Of a stretch of 38,379 nt of DNA, positions 30,369 to 37,972 are shown piece after piece. Below the pieces are notes generated by a model. It saw only the letters and a list, made by a program, of their open reading frames with translations, had not been told where the DNA came from and did not search any database. Within the stretch, counting starts at the first letter, position 1, and each line of letters starts with the position of its first letter. This stretch comes from a virus. The stretch spans positions 1 through 38,379 of IMG/VR virus record IMGVR_UViG_3300028800_000042; one strand, written 5' to 3'. The translations under genes were made by a program, and so were the position numbers.

Positions 30369-31190
30369 TTACTTCTCCTTATTTTTTAAAAATTGAATGC
30401 CTTGGTCGATTTGGGACTGGCTGAGTTCATCAAGGCGGCTAACCCCAGCTTTTTTGAGCCAAAGATCAATCGTTTTCTGGTTAACGTTTTGCTTTGTGAT
30501 TAAGTCGAGCAATTCTTCCAATGGTTCGGACATGGTAATAACTTCGCCATCAATGATGTCTTCGTCTTTTATGCCGAGTGTTTCTTCCAAGCCGGAAATT
30601 CCTTTTCCTTTTATCTCAATGGGCGGTTGTTCTTTTGCAGATTGAATGCTGATTACTTCTTCCTCTGACATTAACCCATATAGAGCATCAGGGAAAGCAT
30701 CACGAGCGGCAAAACCCCTCGCGCGATGTTGAAGCATTCTCGCCGGGTATTGCGTCCAGGTGCCTTTTTTACCCCAAAGTCCTGCACGACGCGCGTCTTC
30801 CATAGAAAACTTCTGCGTGACTGGCTCCTGGCCTTTTCGCTTGATTGTGCAAAAAGCCACCATATCATTTTTGGCTAGCGAGCCGTCAGTCCACTCCCGC
30901 ATGTCTTCGAACTCTTTATGCCGTTTAACCAAGGCCAGTAAACCGTCACCCCAGGCAAACGGCATGCCATTGATACAGCCGAGGGTTCTTAAAGCCTGCA
31001 TCTTGCCAAGCCCCAGCTCGTTACCCATTTGCCAGATAATCAAAACATCGTTTGGCCTACCACGATATGCTTCGGGACAAATTCCACTATTAGCAAATAT
31101 TGTTGCGTACTGTTGTGCTTCTTCCAATGTTGTTGGCGTAAAGTTAAAACCTTGATCTCTTAATGCTAATTCTTGTCTTTGAGTAGCCAT
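30369..31190 (-). CDS. recT: RecT-family single-strand annealing protein
   Basis: A 273-aa RecT-type annealase that pairs complementary single strands during phage recombination and concatemer formation. Recognisable parts are ALRTLGCINGMPFAWGDGLLALV, RRAGLWGKKGTWTQYPARML and RARGFAARDAFPDALYGLMSEEE, all typical of the family. Length is normal. It lies between the exonuclease and the DUF669-like protein, the usual three-part recombination set. Confidence 0.9.
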   Translation of the reverse strand: MATQRQELALRDQGFNFTPTTLEEAQQYATIFANSGICPEAYRGRPNDVLIIWQMGNELGLGKMQALRTLGCINGMPFAWGDGLLALVKRHKEFEDMREWTDGSLAKNDMVAFCTIKRKGQEPVTQKFSMEDARRAGLWGKKGTWTQYPARMLQHRARGFAARDAFPDALYGLMSEEEVISIQSAKEQPPIEIKGKGISGLEETLGIKDEDIIDGEVITMSEPLEELLDLITKQNVNQKTIDLWLKKAGVSRLDELSQSQIDQGIQFLKNKEK

Positions 31191-31191
31191 A

Positions 31192-32028
31192 TTATTTAAT
31201 CCTCAGTGAACGTGTACCGTTTTTATTTGCTTGAAAAGTCACAATGGTTTTCCCATCAATGTCTATTAAGCCGTCATTGTCTGCGATAAATTCTATTAAG
31301 AATTTTTCTGTTTCTTCTTTGTCAGTCTCTAAAGTTTTGATTTCTTCTTTTAAACTTTTTATGTGCTCAATGTGGCGTAATTCCTTTGCACCTGCTTCGA
31401 TGAATTTGCCATTGTTAATTGGGTACATTAGTTTTAAGTCAGCGCGGTTGGTCGGCTCTGGCGGTACGTCAGCCAGGACATGTTGATGCCAGAATCTTTC
31501 GCACTCAGATTCTATTTTGGCGATGATCTTGGCATTTCTTGGCATTGGATAAATGCGATAATCATCAATGTCTATCAGTGCTGCGATGTCGGCATCGTCA
31601 TAACCTGAACATGCGAGTTGGTGCTGAACCTGTAAAATATAGTGTATTGGCGCATTATCACTGCCTGATTCACCCCATACTGGACGCAAGAAACCGCTTG
31701 ATGATTTACATTCGATAATTTTCTTTTGACCGATAACCACGCGATCCAAATGACAGAGCATGAATGGCAATTCTTCGTGATATATCGTTTGGTTAACGCG
31801 TTTTAGTTTAACGTTTTTTTGTTCGGCATATTCTCTGGCGATTGTTTCTTCATGCGCGTGACGCAAACGCAGCCTTGAATCATTTAAGATTGCTTCTTCT
31901 TCTTTGCGACCAGTTTTTTCAAGCCATAGTTCATAACGCGTTTTGTATGGAGATAATCCCATGACGACCGCTGCATCAGTTGCGCCTAATCCACTTCTTC
32001 TAATTGCTTTTTGTTCGAGAGTTAACAT
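31192..32028 (-). CDS. YqaJ / lambda-exonuclease-type recombinase nuclease
   Basis: A 278-aa 5'-3' exonuclease of the YqaJ family. RSGLGATDAAVVMGLSPYKT at 11-30 is the family signature. The catalytic D95 (CHLDRV), E106-x-K108 (IIECKS) and Q133/Q136 are all present. It makes 3' single strands for the RecT protein encoded next. AGGAAC precedes the ATG. Confidence 0.92.
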   Translation of the reverse strand: MLTLEQKAIRRSGLGATDAAVVMGLSPYKTRYELWLEKTGRKEEEAILNDSRLRLRHAHEETIAREYAEQKNVKLKRVNQTIYHEELPFMLCHLDRVVIGQKKIIECKSSSGFLRPVWGESGSDNAPIHYILQVQHQLACSGYDDADIAALIDIDDYRIYPMPRNAKIIAKIESECERFWHQHVLADVPPEPTNRADLKLMYPINNGKFIEAGAKELRHIEHIKSLKEEIKTLETDKEETEKFLIEFIADNDGLIDIDGKTIVTFQANKNGTRSLRIK

Positions 32029-32102
32029 TTCTGAAGTTCCTTATATAAAATTTTAATGTTTGCCAAATTGTAAAAGTAACGCGTTCTTTTGCTTTTATTT
32101 GG

Positions 32103-32312
32103 TCATTCATCAAACCCCCGTGAATCTCTCCAGTTTTGATAAAGTTCATCACAACGATCATTAATAAGATTTTCTAAAAGGCCATCGGGTTGTAATGCTT
32201 TTAGATGTTCAGCTTCGGTGCGGGTTAAATCCCATTGGGATAGATACCAGCCTTCGCTAAGTTTTTCGGCTTTGTCTTCGATGAGGGCATCGAGATATGA
32301 AGTAAATGTCAT
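32103..32312 (-). CDS. Small hypothetical protein, first gene of the recombination operon
   Basis: A 69-aa acidic, helical protein starting MTFTSYLDALIEDKAEKLSE. The frame is open further upstream, but AGGAATGT precedes this ATG, while the earlier Met codons lack a site. Function unknown; as the first gene after a controlled leftward promoter it may be an early regulator or nuclease inhibitor. Confidence 0.6.
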   Translation of the reverse strand: MTFTSYLDALIEDKAEKLSEGWYLSQWDLTRTEAEHLKALQPDGLLENLINDRCDELYQNWRDSRGFDE

Positions 32313-32410
32313 AGCTACATTCCTGTACTGATTGACGCGCAAACTTCCTGTTTGGCTTAAGATCATTATAGACATCATTTTGCTCCGTTGTTAGGTAGAT
32401 AACAATGACA

Positions 32411-32439
32411 AGATTATATAAAAAATTTACATTTGTCAA
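32411..32439 (-). promoter_or_regulatory. Leftward early promoter with TGACA/TGTCA operator-like arms
   Basis: On the minus strand a perfect TTGACA is followed after 17 bases by TAATCT (or after 15 by TATAAT) and immediately by TGTCA. The same arrangement occurs at 37867-37900. It drives the recombination operon and lies next to the XRE gene. Confidence 0.65.
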
Positions 32440-32466
32440 ACACTCATTGTCTCAATAGTTATTATC

Positions 32467-32496
32467 TTGACTAACTGTTAATCAGTGAGATATAAA
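32467..32496 (+). promoter_or_regulatory. Rightward promoter for the XRE gene
   Basis: TTGACT (32467-32472), an 18-base spacer and TATAAA (32491-32496) lie 26 bases before the XRE start. It diverges from the leftward promoter, as in phage immunity regions. Confidence 0.6.
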
Positions 32497-32521
32497 TGCA
32501 AAACAGAAAAAAGGGGAATTT

Positions 32522-32734
32522 ATGTCGATCCGAAAAAGTTTTAAAAAATTAAGGTACTTATTAGATTTGAAACAATACGAGCTTGCCGCCGCATTAAACC
32601 TATCGACTTCACTAATTAATTGCTATGAAATGGGGAGAAGGTCGCCCAGTCGTGAAACATTAATGCGTGTCGATGCTCTTATTAAAGAGAAAGGGATTGA
32701 GAATCAAATATTAATAACGGAATTTTTAACATGA
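32522..32734 (+). CDS. XRE-family helix-turn-helix regulator
   Basis: A 70-aa DNA-binding protein. The HTH lies at about residues 14-50: LLDLKQYELAAALNLSTSLI, then NCYEMGRRSPSRETL. It is short and lacks a C-terminal dimerisation or RecA-cleavage domain, so it is a Cro- or simple repressor-like protein. AAGGGGAA precedes the ATG. It lies between divergent promoters and probably represses one or both; the TGACA/TGTCA arms are candidate operators. Confidence 0.85.
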   Translation: MSIRKSFKKLRYLLDLKQYELAAALNLSTSLINCYEMGRRSPSRETLMRVDALIKEKGIENQILITEFLT

Positions 32735-33072
32735 CAGCTAGTAAAATTGAGAATATCAAAATGAAACAATCACAAGAGACAAGAGTGGCGTTATTAGAAC
32801 AATCTATTTTACATATAAATGAAAATTTACTCAGGATGGAAAGAAAAATAGATCAAAGGTTTGATGAATTAGACAAAAAAATTGATCAAAGGTTTGACTC
32901 AGTATTTAGACAATTTGGAACAGTAGATGAAAAATTTTCCGAATTAGAAAGAAAATTAGATAAATTTGATTCCCGCCTTTGGTCAAACTTTTACTGGATG
33001 TTAAGCACTATGTTCACACTGGCATGCGCAGGCGCTGCGGTATGTGCAAAAGGCTTCGGATGGCTCGACTAA
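32731..33072 (+). CDS. Coiled-coil protein with C-terminal membrane helix
   Basis: A 113-aa protein. Residues about 15-85 are a heptad-rich coiled coil with a repeated KIDQRFD unit. Residues about 90-108 (MLSTMFTLACAGAAVCA) form one membrane helix. The layout recalls XhlA/DUF1640-type phage membrane proteins. It overlaps the XRE gene by 4 bases, so the pair is co-expressed. It may act at the membrane in exclusion or lysis control. Confidence 0.65.
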   Translation: MTASKIENIKMKQSQETRVALLEQSILHINENLLRMERKIDQRFDELDKKIDQRFDSVFRQFGTVDEKFSELERKLDKFDSRLWSNFYWMLSTMFTLACAGAAVCAKGFGWLD

Positions 33073-33329
33073 TGGATGACTTAGAACTCCAGTTAAATTT
33101 AATCGCAGTTTTATTAGGGTTTAAAGACTTTGGCGAGATGGAAGATTTTAAACGAGATGCTTACGAAGGTTTAATACGATTTGGTGGCTCTTTTGCTTCA
33201 AATTTAGGCCGAACTTTGCTGCATGCTGATATGACTAATTCTGGGAAAATAATAAATACTTTTCGCGATGTTTTAACTGAGCATGCGGAATTGTGGAGAA
33301 AACATTTAGTTAATCACACTAAAGAATAG
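33072..33329 (+). CDS. Helical hypothetical protein
   Basis: An 85-aa protein starting MDDLELQLNLIAVLLGFKDFGE. I chose this ATG because it shares a base with the preceding stop. It is helical with a hydrophobic N-terminal patch that is too short for a sure membrane segment. Function unknown. Confidence 0.6.
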   Translation: MDDLELQLNLIAVLLGFKDFGEMEDFKRDAYEGLIRFGGSFASNLGRTLLHADMTNSGKIINTFRDVLTEHAELWRKHLVNHTKE

Positions 33330-33339
33330 GAGCTTTCAT

Positions 33340-33459
33340 ATGAACGCATGGACGCGTTATTCAGAAATAAAAATGCTTGTAGAAAAATATTGGGATTTGA
33401 AAGAAGATAAAAGACATGAAGATTTTATCAAGGAATTGTGTATGATTTTAAAGATTTAA
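33340..33459 (+). CDS. 39-aa hypothetical protein
   Basis: An AGGAG site lies 8 bases upstream of an ATG that opens a 39-codon frame (MNAWTRYSEIKMLVEKYWDL...). It is a charged helix, ending 5 bases before the terminator hairpin. The good ribosome-binding site supports it. Confidence 0.55.
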   Translation: MNAWTRYSEIKMLVEKYWDLKEDKRHEDFIKELCMILKI

Positions 33460-33464
33460 AGGAG

Positions 33465-33492
33465 AAAGGCCAGCTAGCTACTGGCCTTTTTT
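33465..33492 (+). terminator. Rho-independent terminator
   Basis: AAAGGCCAG pairs with CTGGCCTTT around CTAGCTA and is followed by a run of T. It closes the XRE transcription unit. Confidence 0.92.
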
Positions 33493-33529
33493 CTAACGCA
33501 TACAATGAAGAACAGGAAGGACTATTTTA

Positions 33530-33868
33530 ATGAAGATACCGCCTTATGGCAAGCCGCTTAAAGAATTACTTCAATCAGGTCAAAAACCGAGCAATTCTGT
33601 TTATTTATACATTGGCAAAGATGGATGGAAAAAAGCAGAAAATACTTTTCTATCCAGGCCAACCAGAACGATGTTACTGCCTAACAACCACCGCGCTAGT
33701 GATTATGACTGGCCAGTGAGTGGCTGTGATATCCTCATAATAGAAACTAGCCCTCTTACAGATCAATATATTGAAGACGTTGTCCAGACTTTATTCATTC
33801 AGGGAGCGATTAAAGTTACTTTGATATCTGTTGATTTTTCTACTGTCATCTATGAAAAGGATTTTTAA
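33530..33868 (+). CDS. Hypothetical protein upstream of the helicase
   Basis: A 112-aa alpha/beta protein starting MKIPPYGKPLKELLQSGQKPSN. The chain reads as a Rossmann-like half: strand VYLYIGK, helix GWKKAEN, strand CDILIIET, helix YIEDVVQTLFIQG, strand KVTLISVD. AGGAAGGA precedes the ATG. It is 2 bases from the RepA-like gene and may be a replication partner or loader; no family is recognised. Confidence 0.6.
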   Translation: MKIPPYGKPLKELLQSGQKPSNSVYLYIGKDGWKKAENTFLSRPTRTMLLPNNHRASDYDWPVSGCDILIIETSPLTDQYIEDVVQTLFIQGAIKVTLISVDFSTVIYEKDF

Positions 33869-33870
33869 TT

Positions 33871-35019
33871 ATGCCTGACCGTAAAGATAAAAAATTCACG
33901 AAAGAAAATTTATCTGATTTTTCTAAACGCAACAATGTGCAAGCCTTTGAAGAGTTTGAACCCGAGTGGGTTAAAATGTCTGAGATTGAAGCGAAAACGC
34001 AACCGTGGTTTTGGCCTGGCATTATTCCATCGAGTACATTAACTTTATTTGGCGGTCGTGGCGGGATAGGTAAATCATTATTGTTGCTTTATTTAGCTTC
34101 AAAAACATCATCAGGGGAAGCATTTCACGCGGGAGGAATAGAACATAAATTATCAAAAGGCTCGGTTATTTTATTAAGCGCCGAAGACGACGCCGAGCAA
34201 CAAATAAAACCAAAGCTCGTAGCAATGAATGCGGATTGTGAAAAAATAAATTTATTAACATCAAAAATAGGATCTATTTCTGGTAAGAAAAAATTTATAG
34301 AATTAACAAATGATTTGAATATCTTAGAAAATAAAATTAAAGAATTACATGATGTTAAATTAATTATTATTGATCCTATTACATATTTCATTGGCGATCT
34401 TCGCGACAATTATAATTGCGACGTCGCAAACTTTTTGCAATCTCTTATTTGTTTAGCCAAGAAATATGACATCGCAGTTATTCTTAATAAGCATCTTAGA
34501 AAATCATCGACTGGAGTTAAAGGCGTGTCTGCCGCAGTCGATGAAGTTGGGGGCGCTGGCGCCTGGACTAATACACCGCGGCGTAGTTGGTTAATAACAA
34601 ATCATCCTGAAGAACCATTGATTAAAATCATAACAAAAATGAAAGATAACATCGGCTCGCAAGAAAATGAATGTTTGGGTTATAAAATTACACCTGTCAA
34701 AATTCTGCAAAATAATTCCTCAATTGAAACCACTACTTTATGCTGGCTGCAAGAAATGCAACGCATATCAGCTGAAGACGCAGTCAATGAAACCACCTAC
34801 GAAAAGTCAAAATTACAGTACGCAATTGATTATATTTTTGCCTATTTAAAAGAAAATGGTCAATCTGTCGTTGCCCATATTTGTGAGAAAGCGCTCAAAA
34901 AGGGCATAAAAGAGAAGACTTTTAGGCGTGCAACGGTCGAAATCGAGGAAAATCACACCCATATGGTCAAACTGGAAAAGGGCATTCGTGGTGCAAAAAT
35001 ATACAGTTTAACGAATTGA
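33871..35019 (+). CDS. RepA-like AAA (RecA-fold) replicative helicase
   Basis: A 382-aa helicase of the RSF1010 RepA / AAA_25 type. Walker A is GGRGGIGKSL at residues 61-70 and Walker B is LIIIDPI with D168. An ILLSAEDDAEQ strand follows the first domain and LNKHLRKSS lies at 205-213. The C-terminal 80 residues look like a winged-helix extension. It probably unwinds phage DNA at the origin. A nine-element iteron array begins 20 bases after its stop, as expected for an origin beside its helicase. Confidence 0.88.
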   Translation: MPDRKDKKFTKENLSDFSKRNNVQAFEEFEPEWVKMSEIEAKTQPWFWPGIIPSSTLTLFGGRGGIGKSLLLLYLASKTSSGEAFHAGGIEHKLSKGSVILLSAEDDAEQQIKPKLVAMNADCEKINLLTSKIGSISGKKKFIELTNDLNILENKIKELHDVKLIIIDPITYFIGDLRDNYNCDVANFLQSLICLAKKYDIAVILNKHLRKSSTGVKGVSAAVDEVGGAGAWTNTPRRSWLITNHPEEPLIKIITKMKDNIGSQENECLGYKITPVKILQNNSSIETTTLCWLQEMQRISAEDAVNETTYEKSKLQYAIDYIFAYLKENGQSVVAHICEKALKKGIKEKTFRRATVEIEENHTHMVKLEKGIRGAKIYSLTN

Positions 35020-35039
35020 TTGTCACCAGTTAGAAATAC

Positions 35040-35235
35040 ATGGGCAAATGGGCAATCTGGCTGGGAAGCCCCGCCAGCTATGGATCGGCGTTGCCCAAAT
35101 GACCCTGCCCAACATGGGCAACCTGATGGGCAACCTCAATTCCAGATTGCCCATTGGGCAACCCATGGGCAACCTGATAAACATAGCTCTAACTAAATGA
35201 AAATTATTATATTTTTATTTATATATATTTCAGTT
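35040..35235. other. Candidate replication origin: GGGCAA iterons plus AT-rich tract
   Basis: ATGGGCAA occurs at 35040, 35048, 35114, 35126 and 35165, and TTGGGCAA at 35154. The inverted forms are TTGCCCAA at 35091, CTGCCCAA at 35105 and TTGCCCAT at 35147. Two pairs make perfect palindromes (TGCCCAACATGGGCA; TTGCCCATTGGGCAA). Three copies extend to ATGGGCAACCT. A run of nearly pure A/T follows at about 35192-35231. Iterons, palindromes and an AT-rich tract beside a RepA-like helicase form a classical origin layout. The initiator that reads the iterons is not identified. Confidence 0.75.
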
Positions 35236-35263
35236 TGACCATGCCCATCAGATACTGTCTAGT
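35235..35263 (+). promoter_or_regulatory. Rightward promoter for the nuclease-lysis module
   Basis: TTGACC (35235-35240), a 17-base spacer and TCTAGT (35258-35263). Two GTGAAACA direct repeats (35273-35280 and 35286-35293) lie just downstream, and a CATGGATG motif ends at 35340. Confidence 0.5.
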
Positions 35264-35347
35264 ACTTTTACCGTGAAACAATTTCGTGAAACATATTTTT
35301 TAGCGTGATAAAATTTTACTCATCTTCTCCGGCATGGATGCTCAAAG

Positions 35348-35818
35348 ATGAAAAAGTATTTAAAGGCTCTAAATTCGCTCTATGGCGATACTTGTCAGTT
35401 ACCCGCTACCCTAGCCATACCCAACCCGAGATCGTCTAACCTGGATAAACCACGGAAGCCTAGACGCAATCGTGAGGCGGGGGCACAGATGAAATTGGTC
35501 GCCTGGGCGCTAGAACAGCGGTTGCCTATCCTCTCAATCCCCAATGAAGGCAACCGCGGCCAGCTCGCGACGCATCGGCTGAAACAGATGGGCTTGCGAC
35601 CTGGGGCGTCAGATTTACTTCTGTTTCGCCGCTCTTGCTGTGGACGCTGGCCAGGGTATTGGATTGAGATGAAAGCGCCAGGCGAGAAACCTAGGCCGAA
35701 TCAGATCGCATTCATGGAAGACGCCAGGAAGGAAGGTTATCGCGCGGAATGGTTTGACGATTGGCTTTTAGCACGGCAAAGTATCGAGGAATATCTCGGA
35801 ATAATAAGGAAATTTTAA
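35348..35818 (+). CDS. VRR-NUC domain nuclease
   Basis: A 156-aa protein with a VRR-NUC nuclease domain. NEGNR (66-70), LRPGASDLLLF (83-93) with D89, WIEMKAPG with E107-x-K109, and Q119 make the PD-(D/E)XK active site. A basic N-terminal stretch (KPRKPRRNR) may bind DNA. In phages such proteins resolve branched DNA or trim ends before packaging. Its gap to the lysis genes is nil: the endolysin GTG starts directly after its stop. Confidence 0.88.
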   Translation: MKKYLKALNSLYGDTCQLPATLAIPNPRSSNLDKPRKPRRNREAGAQMKLVAWALEQRLPILSIPNEGNRGQLATHRLKQMGLRPGASDLLLFRRSCCGRWPGYWIEMKAPGEKPRPNQIAFMEDARKEGYRAEWFDDWLLARQSIEEYLGIIRKF

Positions 35819-36367
35819 GTGAGCAATTTTGCGGATGCTGTGGAATATATACTGGAAAGAGAAGGCGGTTTATCTGAAAATCCAAGAGATTCCGGGGGCG
35901 CGACAAACTTTGGGATTTCCCTGCGCTTTTTGCGCGGATTCTCAGAGGAAGTTCTGCGCAAATACGGTATTTTCGGCGAAGTTAATGAACAAACCATCCG
36001 CGACTTGACAAAAGAACAAGCTCAAAATATATACAAATCTGAGTTCTGGCAACAGGCACCTTTCAGCGAAATTCGCGACCAGCTGGTTTGCAATTACGTT
36101 TTCGATATGGCTGTCAATATGGGCACTCGGCAAGCCGTGCAAATTGTCCAGCGCTCTTTGTGGGCGTTAATGTTTTCACGGCTTTACATCGCTGATGACG
36201 GCATCCTTGGCGAAAGAACACTAGAGCGTTTGAATATCATGGTGCCCGACCTGGTAATGCCCGTATTAGTTGCTTCACGCGCTGCTTTTTATCGGTTGCT
36301 GGCGGAGAAAAATCCAAATAAAAGGGAGTTTTTAAATGGGTGGCTCACTCGATGTTATCGTATCTAG
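35819..36367 (+). CDS. Endolysin, glycoside hydrolase family 108
   Basis: A 182-aa peptidoglycan hydrolase. The N-terminus ILEREGGLSENPRDSGGATNFGIS carries the GH108 signature with catalytic Glu15. The C-terminal part (DDGILGERTLERLN through LNGWLTR) fits the PG_binding_3 domain usual in this family. No signal peptide or membrane anchor is seen, so it depends on the holin. The start is GTG with AAGGAA upstream. Its last 32 bases overlap the holin gene. Confidence 0.92.
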   Translation: MSNFADAVEYILEREGGLSENPRDSGGATNFGISLRFLRGFSEEVLRKYGIFGEVNEQTIRDLTKEQAQNIYKSEFWQQAPFSEIRDQLVCNYVFDMAVNMGTRQAVQIVQRSLWALMFSRLYIADDGILGERTLERLNIMVPDLVMPVLVASRAAFYRLLAEKNPNKREFLNGWLTRCYRI

Positions 36368-36839
36368 TGTCAGTAAAATCGCTCCTATTTTGGGTGGCGT
36401 CCTGGGTACTCCGCTGGCTGGCGTCGCTGTTGGCCTTTTGGCTAAATGTTTTGGCGTGGACGTATCTAACCTTTCTGACCTGGCGCATAAAATTGCTACA
36501 GATCCAGATTCGGCTGTTAAAATAAAACAACTGGAGAATGAGCATGTTGAAACTTTGCAGAAAATTATTACGCAAAATTACGCGATTGAGGTGGACGATA
36601 GAAAAGATGCTAGAAAGACAGGGATTCTCTACACAGATTTTTTACGACATATGGCCTATGTTGTTACTCTTGGTTTTTTTCTTGCTCTTGGTTTTCTTTT
36701 TATACCGATAGAAATTAATCCTAACGCGCGTGAGCTGCTTTCAATGCTGGTTGGGATGCTCGCATCGAAGTGGCAAACGATTATTGATTTTTTTTATGGC
36801 TCTACTCACGCGCAAAATAAACGGTTTAAGGAAAAATAA
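36336..36839 (+). CDS. Holin with three membrane segments (GTA_holin_3TM-like)
   Basis: A 167-aa protein. A hydrophobic, glycine-rich N-terminus lies at about 12-38, a clear membrane helix at about 106-125 (HMAYVVTLGFFLALGFLFI) and a third at about 133-152. Between them is a charged helix with EVDDRKDARKTG, a mark of the 3TM holin family. The C-terminus is basic. It should open the inner membrane for the endolysin encoded just before. AGGGAG precedes the ATG. Confidence 0.82.
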   Translation: MGGSLDVIVSSVSKIAPILGGVLGTPLAGVAVGLLAKCFGVDVSNLSDLAHKIATDPDSAVKIKQLENEHVETLQKIITQNYAIEVDDRKDARKTGILYTDFLRHMAYVVTLGFFLALGFLFIPIEINPNARELLSMLVGMLASKWQTIIDFFYGSTHAQNKRFKEK

Positions 36840-37044
36840 AACTAGTAATTTGATCTTGCTCGTTAACAGTGAAGCGAGAAATATCCATGATTTTTTCTTC
36901 GCTTTCTTCGAGCAATTCCACAGTTAAATTGCCGTGAAATCCTTTTTCACGGGCTTTTCGTATTAAATTTTTCGGGTCGATTATATCGTGATGGAAAAAA
37001 ATATCTCGTGATTTATTTTCCATGACTTTAATCTTAAATGCCAT
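36826..37044 (-). CDS. Small hypothetical protein
   Basis: A 72-aa protein starting MAFKIKVMENKSRDIFFHHD, with alternating charged and hydrophobic residues (beta strands at both ends). It converges on the holin gene and overlaps its last 14 bases. It is the last gene of a leftward five-gene set. Function unknown. Confidence 0.55.
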   Translation of the reverse strand: MAFKIKVMENKSRDIFFHHDIIDPKNLIRKAREKGFHGNLTVELLEESEEKIMDISRFTVNEQDQITSFIFP

Positions 37045-37191
37045 TTAGTGATATCCTTGTAAAAATTTTAAAGTTGCCAGCGCTTGCTCATAATGCCCGC
37101 GCTGGTATTCCGTTTTTGGATGTTGCCAAATCTCTATAATCTCTTCCTGACTTTTAATCAATGCTTCTAATAATTCGTTGGCAAATTTCAT
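37045..37191 (-). CDS. 48-aa helical protein
   Basis: Starts MKFANELLEALIKSQEEI and ends FLQGYH. Two short helices are likely. The stop is directly followed by the next ATG and the start overlaps the end of the upstream gene, which supports co-translation. Function unknown. Confidence 0.55.
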   Translation of the reverse strand: MKFANELLEALIKSQEEIIEIWQHPKTEYQRGHYEQALATLKFLQGYH

Positions 37192-37487
37192 TTTCTTTTG
37201 CTCCATCTTTCTTGATTTTTTTTAGCAACTATTTCAGCGCGCTTTAAAGCTTCACTGTATAATGGGTTGTCAGAAAAAATTGTTGCACGACTTCCTTCAA
37301 AATAATCTGTCATTATGTCAGAGTCATTTCTTGCGAGATCACCAAAAACATCTCGGAAATTTTTTCTATCGTACCCTTTTGCATAAATTGTTACGCATGC
37401 TCTCCCATCTAAGCGATTACTGATACTGTAAGTAACTTTGGTTTTTTTTGTACCGTTTTGCACATAATGGTGCTGAAACTTAATCAT
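37188..37487 (-). CDS. Hypothetical protein
   Basis: A 99-aa basic protein starting MIKFQHHYVQNGTKKTKVTYSI, with strands in the first half, helices in the second and a lysine/arginine-rich end. AAGGAAAATAATC precedes the ATG. Function unknown; nucleic-acid binding is possible from its charge. Confidence 0.6.
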   Translation of the reverse strand: MIKFQHHYVQNGTKKTKVTYSISNRLDGRACVTIYAKGYDRKNFRDVFGDLARNDSDIMTDYFEGSRATIFSDNPLYSEALKRAEIVAKKNQERWSKRK

Positions 37488-37505
37488 GATTATTTTCCTT
37501 TTTAT

Positions 37506-37655
37506 TTACCAAGTTAATAATATACGTTCTGCAGATTCGTCTTTTTCTTGCATTTCTTTAATTAAAATCCTAGTTAATTCATGCGCTCTTTCATCATTGC
37601 AAGATGGATAGGCATTGCAAATTAAATTAAATGCATTTTCATAATTTACTGTCAT
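37506..37655 (-). CDS. 49-aa hypothetical protein
   Basis: Starts MTVNYENAFNLICNAYPSCN and ends RILLTW. AGGAGA lies 7 bases before the ATG. It is a short helical protein of unknown function. A stable hairpin lies just upstream of its ribosome-binding site. Confidence 0.55.
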   Translation of the reverse strand: MTVNYENAFNLICNAYPSCNDERAHELTRILIKEMQEKDESAERILLTW

Positions 37656-37672
37656 TTTTTTATCTCCTGTAT

Positions 37673-37689
37673 GGGGCTTATTCAGCCCC
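37673..37689 (-). promoter_or_regulatory. Intercistronic hairpin
   Basis: GGGGCT and AGCCCC make a 6-bp GC stem with a 5-nt loop between two leftward genes, about 5 bases upstream of the AGGAGA site of the downstream gene. There is no T-run, so it is more likely an RNA-processing or translation-control element than a terminator. Confidence 0.45.
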
Positions 37690-37696
37690 TATTTAT

Positions 37697-37837
37697 TTAT
37701 GCGTACATTTTTTTGAAGTTTCTTAACGCTTTTTCAGCTTCTTTTATCGATTCGTAACCACTTTCATAAATTTCACCTGAGTTCATATCCATAATTGCTA
37801 TTCCTAATCCGTACGTGATAATTACTTTTAACTTCAT
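37697..37837 (-). CDS. 46-aa hypothetical protein
   Basis: Starts MKLKVIITYGLGIAIMDMNS and ends RNFKKMYA. Beta strands followed by a helix with E-S-G-Y-E-S-I-K-E-A-E-K-A-L; short phage proteins of this type are common. AGGAAC precedes the ATG. It is first in the leftward unit behind a good promoter. Confidence 0.55.
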   Translation of the reverse strand: MKLKVIITYGLGIAIMDMNSGEIYESGYESIKEAEKALRNFKKMYA

Positions 37838-37866
37838 TTTGCTAGTTCCTGTTTGTCTTTAATGTG

Positions 37867-37900
37867 TGACAATAGTAATGATAAAATATAACTCTGTCAA
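37867..37900 (-). promoter_or_regulatory. Leftward promoter with the same TGACA/TGTCA arms
   Basis: On the minus strand TTGACA, 17 bases and TACTAT, then TGTCA at once. The layout and 28-bp spacing between arms equal those at 32406-32439, suggesting control by one repressor. Confidence 0.68.
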
Positions 37901-37972
37901 TATTATTTAACACTATTATTCTTTATTGTTAGTGCGTAAAATTAATTCATCATTAAAAACAGGATGTTTTTT

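Noticed and set aside
32257-32439. 60-aa leftward frame over the early promoter
   Set aside because: It covers the promoter itself and its AT-rich -10 region, so it cannot be translated from that transcript.
35273-35293. GTGAAACA direct repeats as an operator
   Set aside because: Two copies lie close together, but the same 8 bases occur also inside the XRE gene and, inverted, near 29921. The evidence is too weak for a regulatory call.
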